Shown: positions 16,978 through 25,359, counted from the stretch's first letter. The stretch is DNA of 64,000 nt from Ruminococcus sp. (GCA_017626015.1 JAGAJO010000010.1:1-64000); one strand, 5' to 3'. Made by a program: numbers and translations. The notes: generated from the letters alone by a model not told the origin.

Positions 16978-16984
16978 CGTAATT

Positions 16985-17275
16985 ATGATATGCAGTTTTT
17001 CAAATTTGAGAAACAAGGAGATCGTAAATATCAAAACGGGACTTAAGATCGGATATGCCGATGATATCGAGCTTGATACTGCAAATAGCAGCGTTGTTTC
17101 AATTGTGGTATACGGCAAGGCGAGGGCATTCGGAATAATGGGACGTGACGATGATATCGTGATCAAATGCAGTAATATCCAGCTTATCGGAGAGGATACT
17201 ATTCTTGTAAGCTTTGACGATTCGGCAAAATGCACCAAGAATATAAGTTGTAAAATTGATAATTTGTTGAAATAG
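16985..17275 (+). CDS. ymxH: YlmC/YmxH family sporulation protein
   Basis: A 96-residue protein of the PRC-barrel-like YlmC/YmxH family, named after Bacillus ylmC and ymxH and linked to sporulation by gene context and regulation. It has the typical beginning SNLRNKEIVNIKTGLKIGYADDIELD followed by a beta-rich part (GIMGRDDDIVIKCSNIQLIGEDTILV). GGGGAGG lies 7 bases before the ATG and is part of the long hairpin upstream, so translation may depend on opening that structure. In related genomes this gene follows sigG, as it does here after one inserted regulator. Biochemical function unknown. Confidence 0.88.
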   Translation: MICSFSNLRNKEIVNIKTGLKIGYADDIELDTANSSVVSIVVYGKARAFGIMGRDDDIVIKCSNIQLIGEDTILVSFDDSAKCTKNISCKIDNLLK

Positions 17276-17289
17276 ACGAATAAAAAAGC

Positions 17290-17318
17290 TTGCAAAAAAT
17301 ACTGAAATATGGTATAAT
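17290..17318 (+). promoter_or_regulatory. Sigma A promoter of rpsB-tsf
   Basis: TTGCAA (17290-17295), 17-base spacer, TATAAT (17313-17318), with TGG immediately before the -10 (extended -10). Transcription would start about 130 bases before rpsB, leaving a long leader. Confidence 0.8.
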
Positions 17319-17331
17319 ATTAAAGCAATTC

Positions 17332-17415
17332 GCACGGACGGTTTTTGCCGTTGGTCCCGAGCGCTCATGCAGGGTGAAGGCAATTAAAGCTGTCCGGAGG
17401 ATAAGTGATCCGTGC
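17332..17415 (+). promoter_or_regulatory. Structured rpsB leader RNA (candidate autoregulatory element)
   Basis: GCACGGA (17332-17338) pairs with TCCGTGC (17409-17415), enclosing an ACGG/CCGT hairpin (17338-17351), a self-complementary GAGCGCTC and a GTCC that could pair with GGAC. The fold lies between the promoter and the GGAGG of rpsB. Ribosomal protein operons often use such leaders as binding sites for their own product, here S2. I infer that role from position and structure only. Confidence 0.5.
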
Positions 17416-17453
17416 TATACGGAAATTTAAAACCAAAACAGGAGGTTACTACA

Positions 17454-18200
17454 ATGGGAGTAGTATCAATGAAGCAGCTTCTTGAAGCGGGCGTTCACTT
17501 CGGACACCAGACAAGAAGATGGAATCCGAAAATGGCTCCGTACATTTTCACAGAGAGAAACGGAATTTACATCATCGATCTGCAGAAGACGGTTAAAAAG
17601 CTTGAAGAAGCTTATATGTTTATCCGTGACATTTCTGCCAACGGAGAAGAGGTTCTTTTCGTAGGAACAAAGAAGCAGGCGGGTGATTCCGTAAAGGAAG
17701 AAGCTCTCAGAGCTAACGCACATTATGTAAACGCAAGATGGCTCGGTGGAATGATGACGAATTTCAAGACCATTGAGCAGAGAATAAAGAGACTTGAGCA
17801 GCTTCACGCTATGGAAGAGGACGGCACATTTGAGCTTCTTCCCAAGAAGGAAGTTACAAAGCTCAAGCTTGAAATTGAAAAGCTTGAGAAGTTCATGGGC
17901 GGTATCAAGAACATGAAGAAGCTTCCCGGAGCACTGTTTGTAGTTGACCCGAGAAAGGAAAAAATTGCAGTTGCCGAGGCTAAGAAGCTCGGTATCCCTG
18001 TTGTAGCTATTGTTGATACAAACTGCGATCCTGACGATGTAGACTACGTGATCCCCGGCAACGATGACGCTATCAGAGCAGTTAAGCTTATTGCCGGCTG
18101 CATGGCTAACGCTATTATCGAGGGCAGACAGGGGGAGGACGCTGAGGCTTCAGCTGAAGAGGCTGAAAAGGTTGAGGAGTCCGACGAGGCTGCTGAGTAA
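17454..18200 (+). CDS. rpsB: 30S ribosomal protein S2
   Basis: This 248-residue ribosomal protein binds the small subunit between head and body. The hallmark [26 protein letters not shown] near the start, [12 protein letters not shown], and [19 protein letters not shown] with [11 protein letters not shown] are all present. GGAGG precedes the ATG at 17454; the in-frame codon at 17412 lies inside the leader fold. The C-terminal tail is acidic ([21 protein letters not shown]-like) as in many Clostridia. It is followed 71 bases later by tsf, the universal partner gene. Confidence 0.98.
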   Translation: MGVVSMKQLLEAGVHFGHQTRRWNPKMAPYIFTERNGIYIIDLQKTVKKLEEAYMFIRDISANGEEVLFVGTKKQAGDSVKEEALRANAHYVNARWLGGMMTNFKTIEQRIKRLEQLHAMEEDGTFELLPKKEVTKLKLEIEKLEKFMGGIKNMKKLPGALFVVDPRKEKIAVAEAKKLGIPVVAIVDTNCDPDDVDYVIPGNDDAIRAVKLIAGCMANAIIEGRQGEDAEASAEEAEKVEESDEAAE

Positions 18201-18271
18201 TATTGAATTTTCAAGGCAGACATTTGATAAAATTTGTCTGCCTTATCTTAAATGATTTGGAGGAATAAATA

Positions 18272-19189
18272 ATGGGTAAGGTATCCGTACAGGAAATAAA
18301 AGAGTTGATGACAGCTACCGGCGTTGGCATGATGGACTGCAAAAAGGCGCTTGTTGCAGCTGACGGCGATATGGACAAGGCTATTGAGCTTCTCAGAGAA
18401 AAAGGACTTGCTACTCAGGCTAAAAAGAGCGGCAGAGCTGCTGCAGAGGGTATTGTTGAGGCAGTCGTAAAGGACAAGGTCGGCGTTCTTCTTGAGGTAA
18501 ACACAGAGACTGACTTTGCTGCAAATACAGATGATTTCAAGGCGTTCGTTGCTGCTGTTGCAGATACGATCATTGAAAAGAATCCCGCAGACGTTGAGGC
18601 TCTTAAGGCTGAGACGATCAGCGGCGGAAGCGTTACTGTTGACGCTGCTCTTACAGAGCTTGCCGGAATGAAGATAAGAGAGAACATCGTTATCCGCAGA
18701 TTTACAAGACTTGAGGGTACACTTGCTTCATACGTTCATAACGGCGGAAGCATCGGCGTGCTTGTAAAGCTTGATACAGACATTGCGTCTGATGAAGTTT
18801 TTACAGTAGGAAAGGACGTTGCTATGCAGTCTGCGGCGCTTAATCCCGCATATCTTAACAGAGAGCAGGTACCTGCTGAGGTCATTGAAAAGGAAAAGGA
18901 GATTATGCTCGCTCAGATGTCCGAGGATCCTAAAATGGCTAACAAGCCTGAGCAGGTAAGAGTTAAGATCGTTGAAGGCAAGGTCGGAAAGTATTATAAG
19001 GAAAATTGTCTCCTTGAGCAGGCTTTCGTTAAGGACGATAAGGTTTCGGTACAGAGCTATGTAAATGCTGAGGCTAAGAGACTTGGCGGCACTATCACCG
19101 TTTCTGACGTTATCCGTTATGAGCGCGGCGAAGGTGTTGAGAAGAAGGAAGAAAACTTTGCTGACGAAATTGCTTCTATGATAAAGTGA
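18272..19189 (+). CDS. tsf: Elongation factor Ts
   Basis: This 305-residue guanine nucleotide exchange factor recycles EF-Tu-GDP to EF-Tu-GTP. The N-terminal UBA-like domain has ELMTATGVGMMDCKKAL, and the exchange motif TDFAANTDDF is at about residue 80. Full length for the family. GGAGG is 8 bases before the ATG. It is the second gene of rpsB-tsf and ends at a strong terminator, so the operon is these two genes. Confidence 0.98.
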   Translation: MGKVSVQEIKELMTATGVGMMDCKKALVAADGDMDKAIELLREKGLATQAKKSGRAAAEGIVEAVVKDKVGVLLEVNTETDFAANTDDFKAFVAAVADTIIEKNPADVEALKAETISGGSVTVDAALTELAGMKIRENIVIRRFTRLEGTLASYVHNGGSIGVLVKLDTDIASDEVFTVGKDVAMQSAALNPAYLNREQVPAEVIEKEKEIMLAQMSEDPKMANKPEQVRVKIVEGKVGKYYKENCLLEQAFVKDDKVSVQSYVNAEAKRLGGTITVSDVIRYERGEGVEKKEENFADEIASMIK

Positions 19190-19210
19190 TCGATTATTGA
19201 TAATAATTAA

Positions 19211-19245
19211 GGCTGTGCGGTTCACACGGACCGCACAGCCTTTTT
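19211..19245 (+). terminator. Rho-independent terminator of rpsB-tsf
   Basis: GGCTGTGCGGT (19211-19221) and ACCGCACAGCC (19230-19240) form a perfect 11-bp stem followed by TTTTT. Confidence 0.92.
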
Positions 19246-19249
19246 ATAT

Positions 19250-20794
19250 TTACTTATACTGTGTCAACACCTCGCAAGCCCAGTTTTTATTCGGTTTGGG
19301 TAAAATGCCCTTTTTTATGCATTCTGATAAAACTGCATCGTACAGCGCTGTAAAGACTCCGTGGCAAAGTCTTTGTGCATCATCGTTAAGATGCTTCGGG
19401 AAAAGTTTTTTTGACCCGGCTATAAATTTTTTTACACATTCTGAATATTCAGACATGATCGGGCTGAATATTTTGTCGGTAATTTCATCAAAACGTTTTT
19501 TGTTTTCTTTGGAGAATGCCGGGATCGTTACCATAAGATCACCGTTTTCATTTCTTTTTAAATATCCGTTTTTTATTGCTATTGCGACACTTTCTTCATC
19601 GCTTATCTCGGCTCCGGACAAAATATCCTCACAGACGTTTATATAATTGTCATACATCAGTTCTGCAAATTTAAAGCCGCTTAATCCCCAGTCATTGTAC
19701 ATGAAAGTGCCTCTGGAGCCTCGGTTTGCGCTGCATCTGCGTCCTATGATTATTGGGTGGTATTTTCCGCTTTCCATATTTGCAATATAACGCCACCTGC
19801 TGCCGTCGTAATTTTCGGGGATCTTGGGATAATCTATATCGCTGTACTTACCGTCGAGATATTCAAACGCCATTATGCCGTAAAGATACCTCAGTTCGTT
19901 TTCGCTTTTTTCACCGCGGTAAAAATCGATTTTGTCAGCTTCCGAGTAAAGCTTTTCAAGTGCAGAGACAAGTCTATCCATAACCGGCATAAGTGCTACA
20001 GACGCATTTTCTTCGTAATATTTTCCGTATTTGTCCGTCAGGATCAGGAAATCCGCCTGATATTTTCCTTTGACAGGCTGTATGACGGCGCATCGTTTTA
20101 CCAGATTATCTATCCTGTCCTCGATATAAAATGCGGGAACTCCGCAAAGCTTTGCCAGATCTTCAATATTGCGGGGAGTATCATAGCAATAGTACAGTAT
20201 ATTCTGTGAAAGTGCGTCGTTGATATACTGACCCGGGAAAGGGATCGTATCTCCGTTGTAATTTCCTTCTCCGTATATACTTATGCCCATTTTTATCGGT
20301 CTTAATGTAGTTTCATTCATATTACAGCACTCCTTTTTTAATTTTCGTCTGGCTTCCGAAAGTCTCCATGTTACCGTGCCTTCAGGTATTTCCAGACGTC
20401 CTGCGATTTCTTTTGTTGAAAGCTCGTCATAGTAGTAGAGTATGATGATATCACGATAGATCTTGGACAGCATTGTTATCTTTTTATGAAGCATAGCGTA
20501 AAGCTCTTCATCGGAATCTGTAAGACCGTCTGTTTCAAATATTATGTCCGGAGCATCATAAACATACATCGCGCGCTGTCTGCTCATATTTCTCCTGAAT
20601 TTTTTTGAAACATTTGAGGCTAAGGACCATAGCCATGGTTCAAACCGTTCCTCGTTTCTCAGTTGTGAAAGACCTGATATCGCCGTAAGCAGAATTTCCT
20701 GAGATAACTCCTCGGCTTCCTCTGATGAAAATGTTTTGCTTAATGCAAATGTGTAAATTTTTTCGGTGTAGTTAGTAATTACCGACTTATCCAT
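19250..20794 (-). CDS. ECF sigma factor fused to a winged-helix regulator domain
   Basis: A 514-residue protein whose first 155 residues are an ECF-type sigma factor. Region 2 has SSEEAEELSQEILLTA and PWLWSLASN; region 4 has SKIYRDIIILYYYDELSTKEIAGRL and PEGTVTWRLSEARRKL. The rest is not sigma. It contains a winged-helix-like segment (IEDLAKLCGVPAFYIEDRIDNLV, then KGKYQADFLILTD) and about 240 unassigned residues. GGGCGGTG precedes the ATG at 20794; an in-frame codon at 20821 has no such site. At the junction there is an internal AGGAG 9 bases before an in-frame ATG at 20320, so the C-terminal 356 residues could also be made alone. No anti-sigma gene is adjacent. A CGTG-N5-CACG inverted repeat lies upstream (20832-20844). 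Confidence 0.82.
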   Translation of the reverse strand: MDKSVITNYTEKIYTFALSKTFSSEEAEELSQEILLTAISGLSQLRNEERFEPWLWSLASNVSKKFRRNMSRQRAMYVYDAPDIIFETDGLTDSDEELYAMLHKKITMLSKIYRDIIILYYYDELSTKEIAGRLEIPEGTVTWRLSEARRKLKKECCNMNETTLRPIKMGISIYGEGNYNGDTIPFPGQYINDALSQNILYYCYDTPRNIEDLAKLCGVPAFYIEDRIDNLVKRCAVIQPVKGKYQADFLILTDKYGKYYEENASVALMPVMDRLVSALEKLYSEADKIDFYRGEKSENELRYLYGIMAFEYLDGKYSDIDYPKIPENYDGSRWRYIANMESGKYHPIIIGRRCSANRGSRGTFMYNDWGLSGFKFAELMYDNYINVCEDILSGAEISDEESVAIAIKNGYLKRNENGDLMVTIPAFSKENKKRFDEITDKIFSPIMSEYSECVKKFIAGSKKLFPKHLNDDAQRLCHGVFTALYDAVLSECIKKGILPKPNKNWACEVLTQYK

Positions 20795-20870
20795 TGCTTC
20801 ACCGCCCTTGACTGCTTTCATATATAAAGTGCGTGAATTACACGATCCATTGGGTACTTTTCTAAAAATA

Positions 20871-21055
20871 TTTTAAGGTCACCTCTAAAAACCACCGGCT
20901 ATCGCCTTATCACCTCATCTGCTTGCATATCTTTCCGTCATATTGCACCAAAACTCCTTGACTTACGTCAGTAAGCCTGCGTCGTTTTAGTACAATCTGA
21001 CGAAAGATCTGACTACGCATCTGAGGCACTATGGTTTTCAGAGGTGACCTTAAAA
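20871..21055. repeat. 185-bp fold-back (MITE-like) element
   Basis: The ends TTTTAAGGTCACCTCT (from 20871) and AGAGGTGACCTTAAAA (to 21055) are inverted copies. The homology continues inward with scattered mismatches (CTTTC.GTCA, ACTAAAACG against CAAAACT) to a central CTTAC-GTCA-GTAAG. The whole stretch can form one long hairpin and codes for nothing. Such non-autonomous fold-back repeats are usually present in many copies per genome; that cannot be tested in this window, where I see only one. Confidence 0.8.
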
Positions 21056-21064
21056 AGATCAGCC

Positions 21065-21310
21065 CTATTCGGACTGATCTTTGTTTACATTACTGTCTTT
21101 ATTTTTGAGTGCATCGTATTTTCGTTCATAGTAAACATTCATGATTGAAGTTACTATCGCAAGTATGCATAGGATCAGCAGCAGCTTGTTGGAAGCTTTT
21201 CTGCCTGTGAAATTCATTACAGGATTTATTATGTCAAGTATCCAGAAAACTATGAACATTCCCGCAAGAATAATTGTCATGTGAGGTAAAATTCTGTTAA
21301 AACGTTTCAT
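21065..21310 (-). CDS. Small two-helix membrane protein
   Basis: An 81-residue protein with two hydrophobic segments (HMTIILAGMFIVFWILDII at about 10-28 and LLLILCILAIVTSIM at about 43-57) and a charged C-terminus. No family recognised. The GGAGG that starts it overlaps the end of the phosphodiester glycosidase gene, whose stop is one base upstream of the ATG, so the two are translationally coupled. It is the last gene of the GT2-glycosidase operon and may be a small accessory subunit. Confidence 0.62.
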   Translation of the reverse strand: MKRFNRILPHMTIILAGMFIVFWILDIINPVMNFTGRKASNKLLLILCILAIVTSIMNVYYERKYDALKNKDSNVNKDQSE

Positions 21311-21311
21311 G

Positions 21312-22445
21312 TCAGCCTCCGATATAAATGATGTCGCTTATGTCACGTCCTCCGCCGTCGGGCTTATTGACGATCTCGCCGTCAAAATACATCATCGCCG
21401 ATTTTCCTCCGTCGATATTATAAGCGTATTTGCAGCCTTCATCTGCCATGATCGCCGCAAGCTCACTGAGGGTAGCTCCCTTGGAATAACCCTCCATACG
21501 TCCGTCGACGGTGGCAAAAATATAATGTCCCGGAGCTATATATCCCACTGCTGAACGTGGATTTTGGCTGTTAAGGTAGGTAGTAGTGTTAAAATCGGAA
21601 AGTATATTTCCCTGACCGTCAAGAAGCTCCGGACCGAAGCACCATGCCTGCCACGCTCCCTGAGAAACGACCAGATCGGTATCAAATTCGTCTGCAGTAT
21701 ATGTCTGCATCGTTCCGTCTGTAAAAAGCACGCAGATATCTGCGTCGTTAAGATTGTCACGGTATTTTACTCCATTGCGGATAACGATGCCTTCCTCTGA
21801 ATTTCCGTAAAAGTCGCCGTTTACCGCCCAGATGGCATTATGCTCCTGAGCCATCTGACTAACGCTTGCTTTGATATTTTTTCCGTAGGTCTCATTGGCA
21901 AACGCAGTTTGTATTACTCCCGCATTGGTGACATATGCATCTAAAACATAGTAAGTGATCTTGTCGTTTCCTTCTCCGACGGATTTTTTATAGAGAGTGA
22001 TATCGGAAACATCGTTTGCAAAATGGTTCAGCTCTTCGCTTGAGATCTGTGCATTTGTTATACTGCTTATTGCGTTCTGATCTGCCGCATAATCGTCTGT
22101 TCCTGTGTTATCGTACCAGTTTGCGGTTGTCCTTTTGGGCTTTTTCTCCTGCTTTGGAGCTGTAGTTACCGCAGGAGTTGTTTTTTCTGTCTGACTTTCA
22201 GCAGAGCTTATCGAAGAATTGCCCCCTTGCGCCGAACTGTTTTCTTCGGATCTGCCTTTTTCTGACGGCAGTGCAAATGTATTTTCCGCACTGCTGTCCA
22301 CTTGCGCAACTACTGTTCCTTTATTGTTTCCGGCATGAGGCATAACGTAGTCGAAAAGCATAAAAACTCCCACTGACGCCGCCATAAGCAGAGTATCTGT
22401 GACTATCATAGCCCATACGGGCATACGCTTATTTTTTTTGTTCAT
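21312..22445 (-). CDS. Phosphodiester glycosidase (NAGPA-domain) membrane protein
   Basis: A 377-residue protein with one N-terminal membrane segment (about 11-31), a Ser/Thr/Lys-rich linker to about residue 115 and a C-terminal NAGPA domain. Domain signatures include AVNGDFYG, NPRSAVGYIAPGHYIFATVDGR, TLSELAAIMADEGCKYAYNIDGGKSAMMYFDG. The family includes the uncovering enzyme for mannose 6-phosphate and bacterial wall or exopolysaccharide phosphodiester glycosidases. The catalytic part would face outward. It overlaps the upstream glycosyltransferase gene by 17 bases, so it probably trims or remodels a surface glycan made with that enzyme. Confidence 0.85.
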   Translation of the reverse strand: MNKKNKRMPVWAMIVTDTLLMAASVGVFMLFDYVMPHAGNNKGTVVAQVDSSAENTFALPSEKGRSEENSSAQGGNSSISSAESQTEKTTPAVTTAPKQEKKPKRTTANWYDNTGTDDYAADQNAISSITNAQISSEELNHFANDVSDITLYKKSVGEGNDKITYYVLDAYVTNAGVIQTAFANETYGKNIKASVSQMAQEHNAIWAVNGDFYGNSEEGIVIRNGVKYRDNLNDADICVLFTDGTMQTYTADEFDTDLVVSQGAWQAWCFGPELLDGQGNILSDFNTTTYLNSQNPRSAVGYIAPGHYIFATVDGRMEGYSKGATLSELAAIMADEGCKYAYNIDGGKSAMMYFDGEIVNKPDGGGRDISDIIYIGG

Positions 22446-23490
22446 TTACATGAACCGTTCCTTTCTTTTTGACAAATACAAATTTTTTCTGTACTATCCA
22501 GCTTATGAAAAACAGCAGGATCTCAATAAGGATCTTTGCAATAAATTTATTTTTGATCAAATATTCCGTGCAAAGCTTCAGAAGCAGCGTGTTGGCGGCA
22601 AGAATACAAGCGGCAAGCAGAAAATATTTTCCTGCCGTTTTTGTAAGCTTGTCCTTATTATTGAAAACGAACTTTTTGTTCATAGCAAAGTTGAAGACCG
22701 AGCTTACGACTCTTGCGCATACATTGGAAATGGTTGTGCTGTCGGAAATAATAATCAACAGCGAATATAAGGCATAGTCAACCAGAAAGCTTGCAAAGGA
22801 CGAAAAAGAGAATTTAAGTATATCCTTATAAATTCTGAACGAGTCCTTAATAGGGTTAAAATGAGAGCTTTCGTTTTTGCCTATGTAAACTGTTTCAATA
22901 GGAACTTCAAAGAACGTTATTCCTTCCCTTGCACATTCCAGCAGCATATTCATTTCAAATTCATAGCGGTCGCCTTTGACAGCCAGCATAAATGGAATAT
23001 GTTCCGAAGAAAATCCACGGAGTCCTGTTTGTGTATCGCTCACTTTAACGCCGGATGCCATGGCAAAAACAAGCTTTGTGACATTGTTTCCGAATTTGCT
23101 CCTTGCAGGTATTTTTCCTGTGAATTTCCGGCAGCCCATTATAAGACTGTCGGGATTTTTATTCAAGGCTTCAGCTACTCTTTTTACATCTTCGACCTTG
23201 TGCTGTCCGTCTGCGTCTACAATGATGATGCCGGATGCAGACGGTAAATTATCTTTTATATACTTAAGCGCAGTTTTTATTCCGGCGCCTTTACCCATAT
23301 TGACCGTATGAGTAAGTACCTGCGCATTTTCAGATGCCCGTTTAAAAAGCGGTTCCTTATCCTTTCCGCTTCCGTCGTTCACGACGATTATGCTATAGTC
23401 GGTCTGCTTTGTGATACTGTCAATGACATCAAGCATTTTTTCGTCCGGCTCATAGGCGGGAATGATAATAAAAATATTTTTAAAAGTCAT
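22429..23490 (-). CDS. Family 2 glycosyltransferase with C-terminal GtrA domain
   Basis: A 353-residue bifunctional protein. Residues 1-220 are a GT2 domain of the dolichyl/undecaprenyl-phosphate sugar synthase type (IIIPAYEPDE, VVNDGSG, NMGKGAGIKTAL, DADGQH, DTQTGLRGF). Residues 230-345 are a GtrA-like four-helix membrane domain (FASFLVDYALYSLLII, then SRV-type ARVVSSVFNFAMNKKFVF and a second NKKFVF-like KKFVFVKK). Together they would make and help flip a lipid-linked sugar. First gene of the operon, with AAAGGGG before the ATG and its own promoter. Confidence 0.88.
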   Translation of the reverse strand: MTFKNIFIIIPAYEPDEKMLDVIDSITKQTDYSIIVVNDGSGKDKEPLFKRASENAQVLTHTVNMGKGAGIKTALKYIKDNLPSASGIIIVDADGQHKVEDVKRVAEALNKNPDSLIMGCRKFTGKIPARSKFGNNVTKLVFAMASGVKVSDTQTGLRGFSSEHIPFMLAVKGDRYEFEMNMLLECAREGITFFEVPIETVYIGKNESSHFNPIKDSFRIYKDILKFSFSSFASFLVDYALYSLLIIISDSTTISNVCARVVSSVFNFAMNKKFVFNNKDKLTKTAGKYFLLAACILAANTLLLKLCTEYLIKNKFIAKILIEILLFFISWIVQKKFVFVKKKGTVHVNEQKK

Positions 23491-23537
23491 AGCCGATTGT
23501 CAGCCCCTTTTTATTCGGATTGTTATTCTACCAGATA

Positions 23538-23566
23538 ATTATACCACAGTTATTTCAAAATTACAA
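23538..23566 (-). promoter_or_regulatory. Sigma A promoter of the GT2-glycosidase operon
   Basis: Minus strand TTGTAA (23566-23561), 17-base spacer, TATAAT (23543-23538), with extended -10 TGTGG. Confidence 0.75.
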
Positions 23567-23589
23567 TAAAAATTATAAAAAAACTCATC

Positions 23590-23623
23590 AAAAAGCGGAA
23601 CGGTATCTGTGAACCGTTCCGCT
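23590..23623 (-). terminator. Terminator of spoIIGA-sigE
   Basis: AGCGGAACGGT/ACCGTTCCGCT (23594-23604 with 23613-23623), an 11-bp perfect stem; on the minus strand it is followed by TTTTTGATGAGTTTTTTT. Confidence 0.88.
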
Positions 23624-23630
23624 GTCCCGA

Positions 23631-24353
23631 TCAGCATATTTTTTCAAGGTTTGCCTTTATAGACTTGATTATGCGTTTTTCCAATCTTGAGATATATGAT
23701 TGGGATATTCCTACCGTGTCTGCGACCTGCTTCTGAGTCATTTCCTTACCGGTAACGAGACCGAAACGCATTTGCATTATTTGTTTTTCCCGATCCTCCA
23801 GCTTGTCGATCTCACGCTTCAGAAGCTGTTTTTCTACCTCGCACTCTATCCCCCTGTTGACTGTGTCCTCGTCTGTTCCCAGGATATCGGACAAAAGCAG
23901 CTCGTTTCCGTCCCAATCTATATTGAGAGGTTCGTCTATAGATATTTCATTTCTGTACTGTGACGATTTACGCAAAAACATAAGGATCTCGTTTTCAATG
24001 CACCTTGAAGCATAGGTTGCAAGCTTGATATTTTTCTCCGGGCAAAAGGTCTTTACCGCTTTGATCAATCCTATGGAACCTATCGATATCAGATCCTCCA
24101 TGCCTATGCCGGTAGCTTCAAATTTTTTTGCTATGTATACCACAAGACGCAGATTATGGACAATAAGCAGTTCTCTGGCTTTTTTCTCATCGGTTTTGAA
24201 AAGCTCGAATGCTCTGCGTTCTTCTTCTTTAGTAAGTGGCGGCGGGAGCGAATCTGCGCCGTTTATATAATCCACAGTGTCGGCTGAGCCGTTATGTGAG
24301 AGCCTCGCAAGTATATTTGAAAGCTCTGATGTAATATGTTCTAAAATGTTCAT
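23631..24353 (-). CDS. sigE: Pro-sigma E, mother-cell sporulation sigma factor
   Basis: This 240-residue sigma factor runs early mother-cell transcription. From residue 36 on ([16 protein letters not shown]) it matches Sig[73 protein letters not shown], and [21 protein letters not shown]. The first 35 residues would be the pro-sequence removed by SpoIIGA. Here it is nearly neutral, lacking the strongly basic amphipathic look of the Bacillus pro-region. AAGGAG precedes the ATG. It lies 16 bases after spoIIGA and is not followed by sigG. Confidence 0.96.
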   Translation of the reverse strand: MNILEHITSELSNILARLSHNGSADTVDYINGADSLPPPLTKEEERRAFELFKTDEKKARELLIVHNLRLVVYIAKKFEATGIGMEDLISIGSIGLIKAVKTFCPEKNIKLATYASRCIENEILMFLRKSSQYRNEISIDEPLNIDWDGNELLLSDILGTDEDTVNRGIECEVEKQLLKREIDKLEDREKQIMQMRFGLVTGKEMTQKQVADTVGISQSYISRLEKRIIKSIKANLEKIC

Positions 24354-24369
24354 TTTTTTGTCTCCTTTG

Positions 24370-25200
24370 TCATTCTATAAGCAGCGGGTTAAAAATTGCC
24401 CGTGATTTTCCGTTTTCAGCCTTCATAACGCCTGCATAGCATCTGACGTCAGTTTTGCAGCCTTTATCATCGATAATAGTGACTTTTCCCTTTGGAGTAA
24501 CCGCTATCAGACCGCTTCCTCCCACTGAGTTGAAAGGAACATACCGAAATCCTCCGCCCACACACATTTCGGGACGCTGAAGATTGTAGTGATAGTACAT
24601 TTCGCTGCAATAAAAAATGACAACAGGCATTCCCGTAAAGCTGTCACACAGCTTGTTGCCGCTGTCTGCAACGGCAGGCAGCGTAAGTTCATATGTGCCG
24701 TTGCTGTACACCGCTTTGTAGCCCTCAGAGCGTCCGTGAAATCGTCTGATAATAAATTCATATACGCAAAGCATGATATAGGCGCTTATTACTGCTATCA
24801 GCAATTTTATCAGCGATATGTCAAAGTAAGCCGTGTAATTTCTCACGTAAATTCTCTTACTGTCCGACAACTGCCAATAAATAAGTATCATTCCGGTATA
24901 AGCGGCTCGGATCGCTATGTATATAAGGAAGTTTTTTAAAAACTGCCATAGGTTTTTGAACCCCGAGGCGATGAGCAGCGTAACAGCCATGCATACCCAT
25001 TTTATAATTGTTATTATGATCGCCTGTACAAAGCTTTCACCGTTAAAAATTAAAATGAGAGAGAAAAAACCTCCTGCCAGAGCCGCAAGTCCAAGACGGA
25101 CGTTCTCGATCTTTCTGTGAATTATTTTAGCGAATGTCTCCAGATAAATCAGATTCAAAATGCTGTTGGTAATTATGAGAATATCTATATAGATCTTCAT
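24370..25200 (-). CDS. spoIIGA: Sigma E processing peptidase SpoIIGA
   Basis: This 276-residue membrane aspartic protease processes pro-sigma E at the sporulation septum. The first 150 residues hold about five membrane segments (from [20 protein letters not shown] on). The C-terminal half carries the catalytic [19 protein letters not shown] motif, with the DSG aspartate. The ATG at 25200 is chosen because GGAGGTG lies 6 bases upstream; the codon at 25233 has no site. A TATAAT at 25227-25222 and a TGTCGCT about 21 bases further upstream recall the sigma A plus Spo0A-box layout of the spoIIG promoter. Confidence 0.92.
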   Translation of the reverse strand: MKIYIDILIITNSILNLIYLETFAKIIHRKIENVRLGLAALAGGFFSLILIFNGESFVQAIIITIIKWVCMAVTLLIASGFKNLWQFLKNFLIYIAIRAAYTGMILIYWQLSDSKRIYVRNYTAYFDISLIKLLIAVISAYIMLCVYEFIIRRFHGRSEGYKAVYSNGTYELTLPAVADSGNKLCDSFTGMPVVIFYCSEMYYHYNLQRPEMCVGGGFRYVPFNSVGGSGLIAVTPKGKVTIIDDKGCKTDVRCYAGVMKAENGKSRAIFNPLLIE

Positions 25201-25221
25201 CGGTACACCTCCGATGATCCT

Positions 25222-25255
25222 ATTATATATCACCCCCCGAAAAAAAATTGTCGCT
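25222..25255 (-). promoter_or_regulatory. Candidate spoIIGA promoter with a partial 0A box
   Basis: Minus strand AGCGACA (25255-25249) shares the CGACA core with TTCGACA and lies 21 bases before TATAAT (25227-25222). Bacillus spoIIG also has an over-long spacer bridged by Spo0A. Only one degenerate box is visible. Confidence 0.4.
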
Positions 25256-25275
25256 TATAGTATAGTTTAAAAAAA

Positions 25276-25304
25276 TTCCCGGCGAAAGTTTTTTCGTCGG
25301 GGAA
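25276..25304 (-). terminator. Second hairpin downstream of the M18 aminopeptidase gene
   Basis: TTCCCGGCGAAA with TTTCGTCGGGGAA (one mismatch), followed on the minus strand by AATTTTTTT. It looks like the working terminator. Confidence 0.65.
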
Positions 25305-25314
25305 ATACATTAGA

Positions 25315-25353
25315 CCTCCTCGGAAACCGGTGCGTCGGAAGTTTCCGAGGAGG
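25315..25353 (-). terminator. First hairpin downstream of the M18 aminopeptidase gene
   Basis: CCTCCTCGGAAAC (25315-25327) and GTTTCCGAGGAGG (25341-25353), a perfect 13-bp stem without a clear U-run. Tandem with the next hairpin. Confidence 0.65.
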
Positions 25354-25359
25354 CTATTA

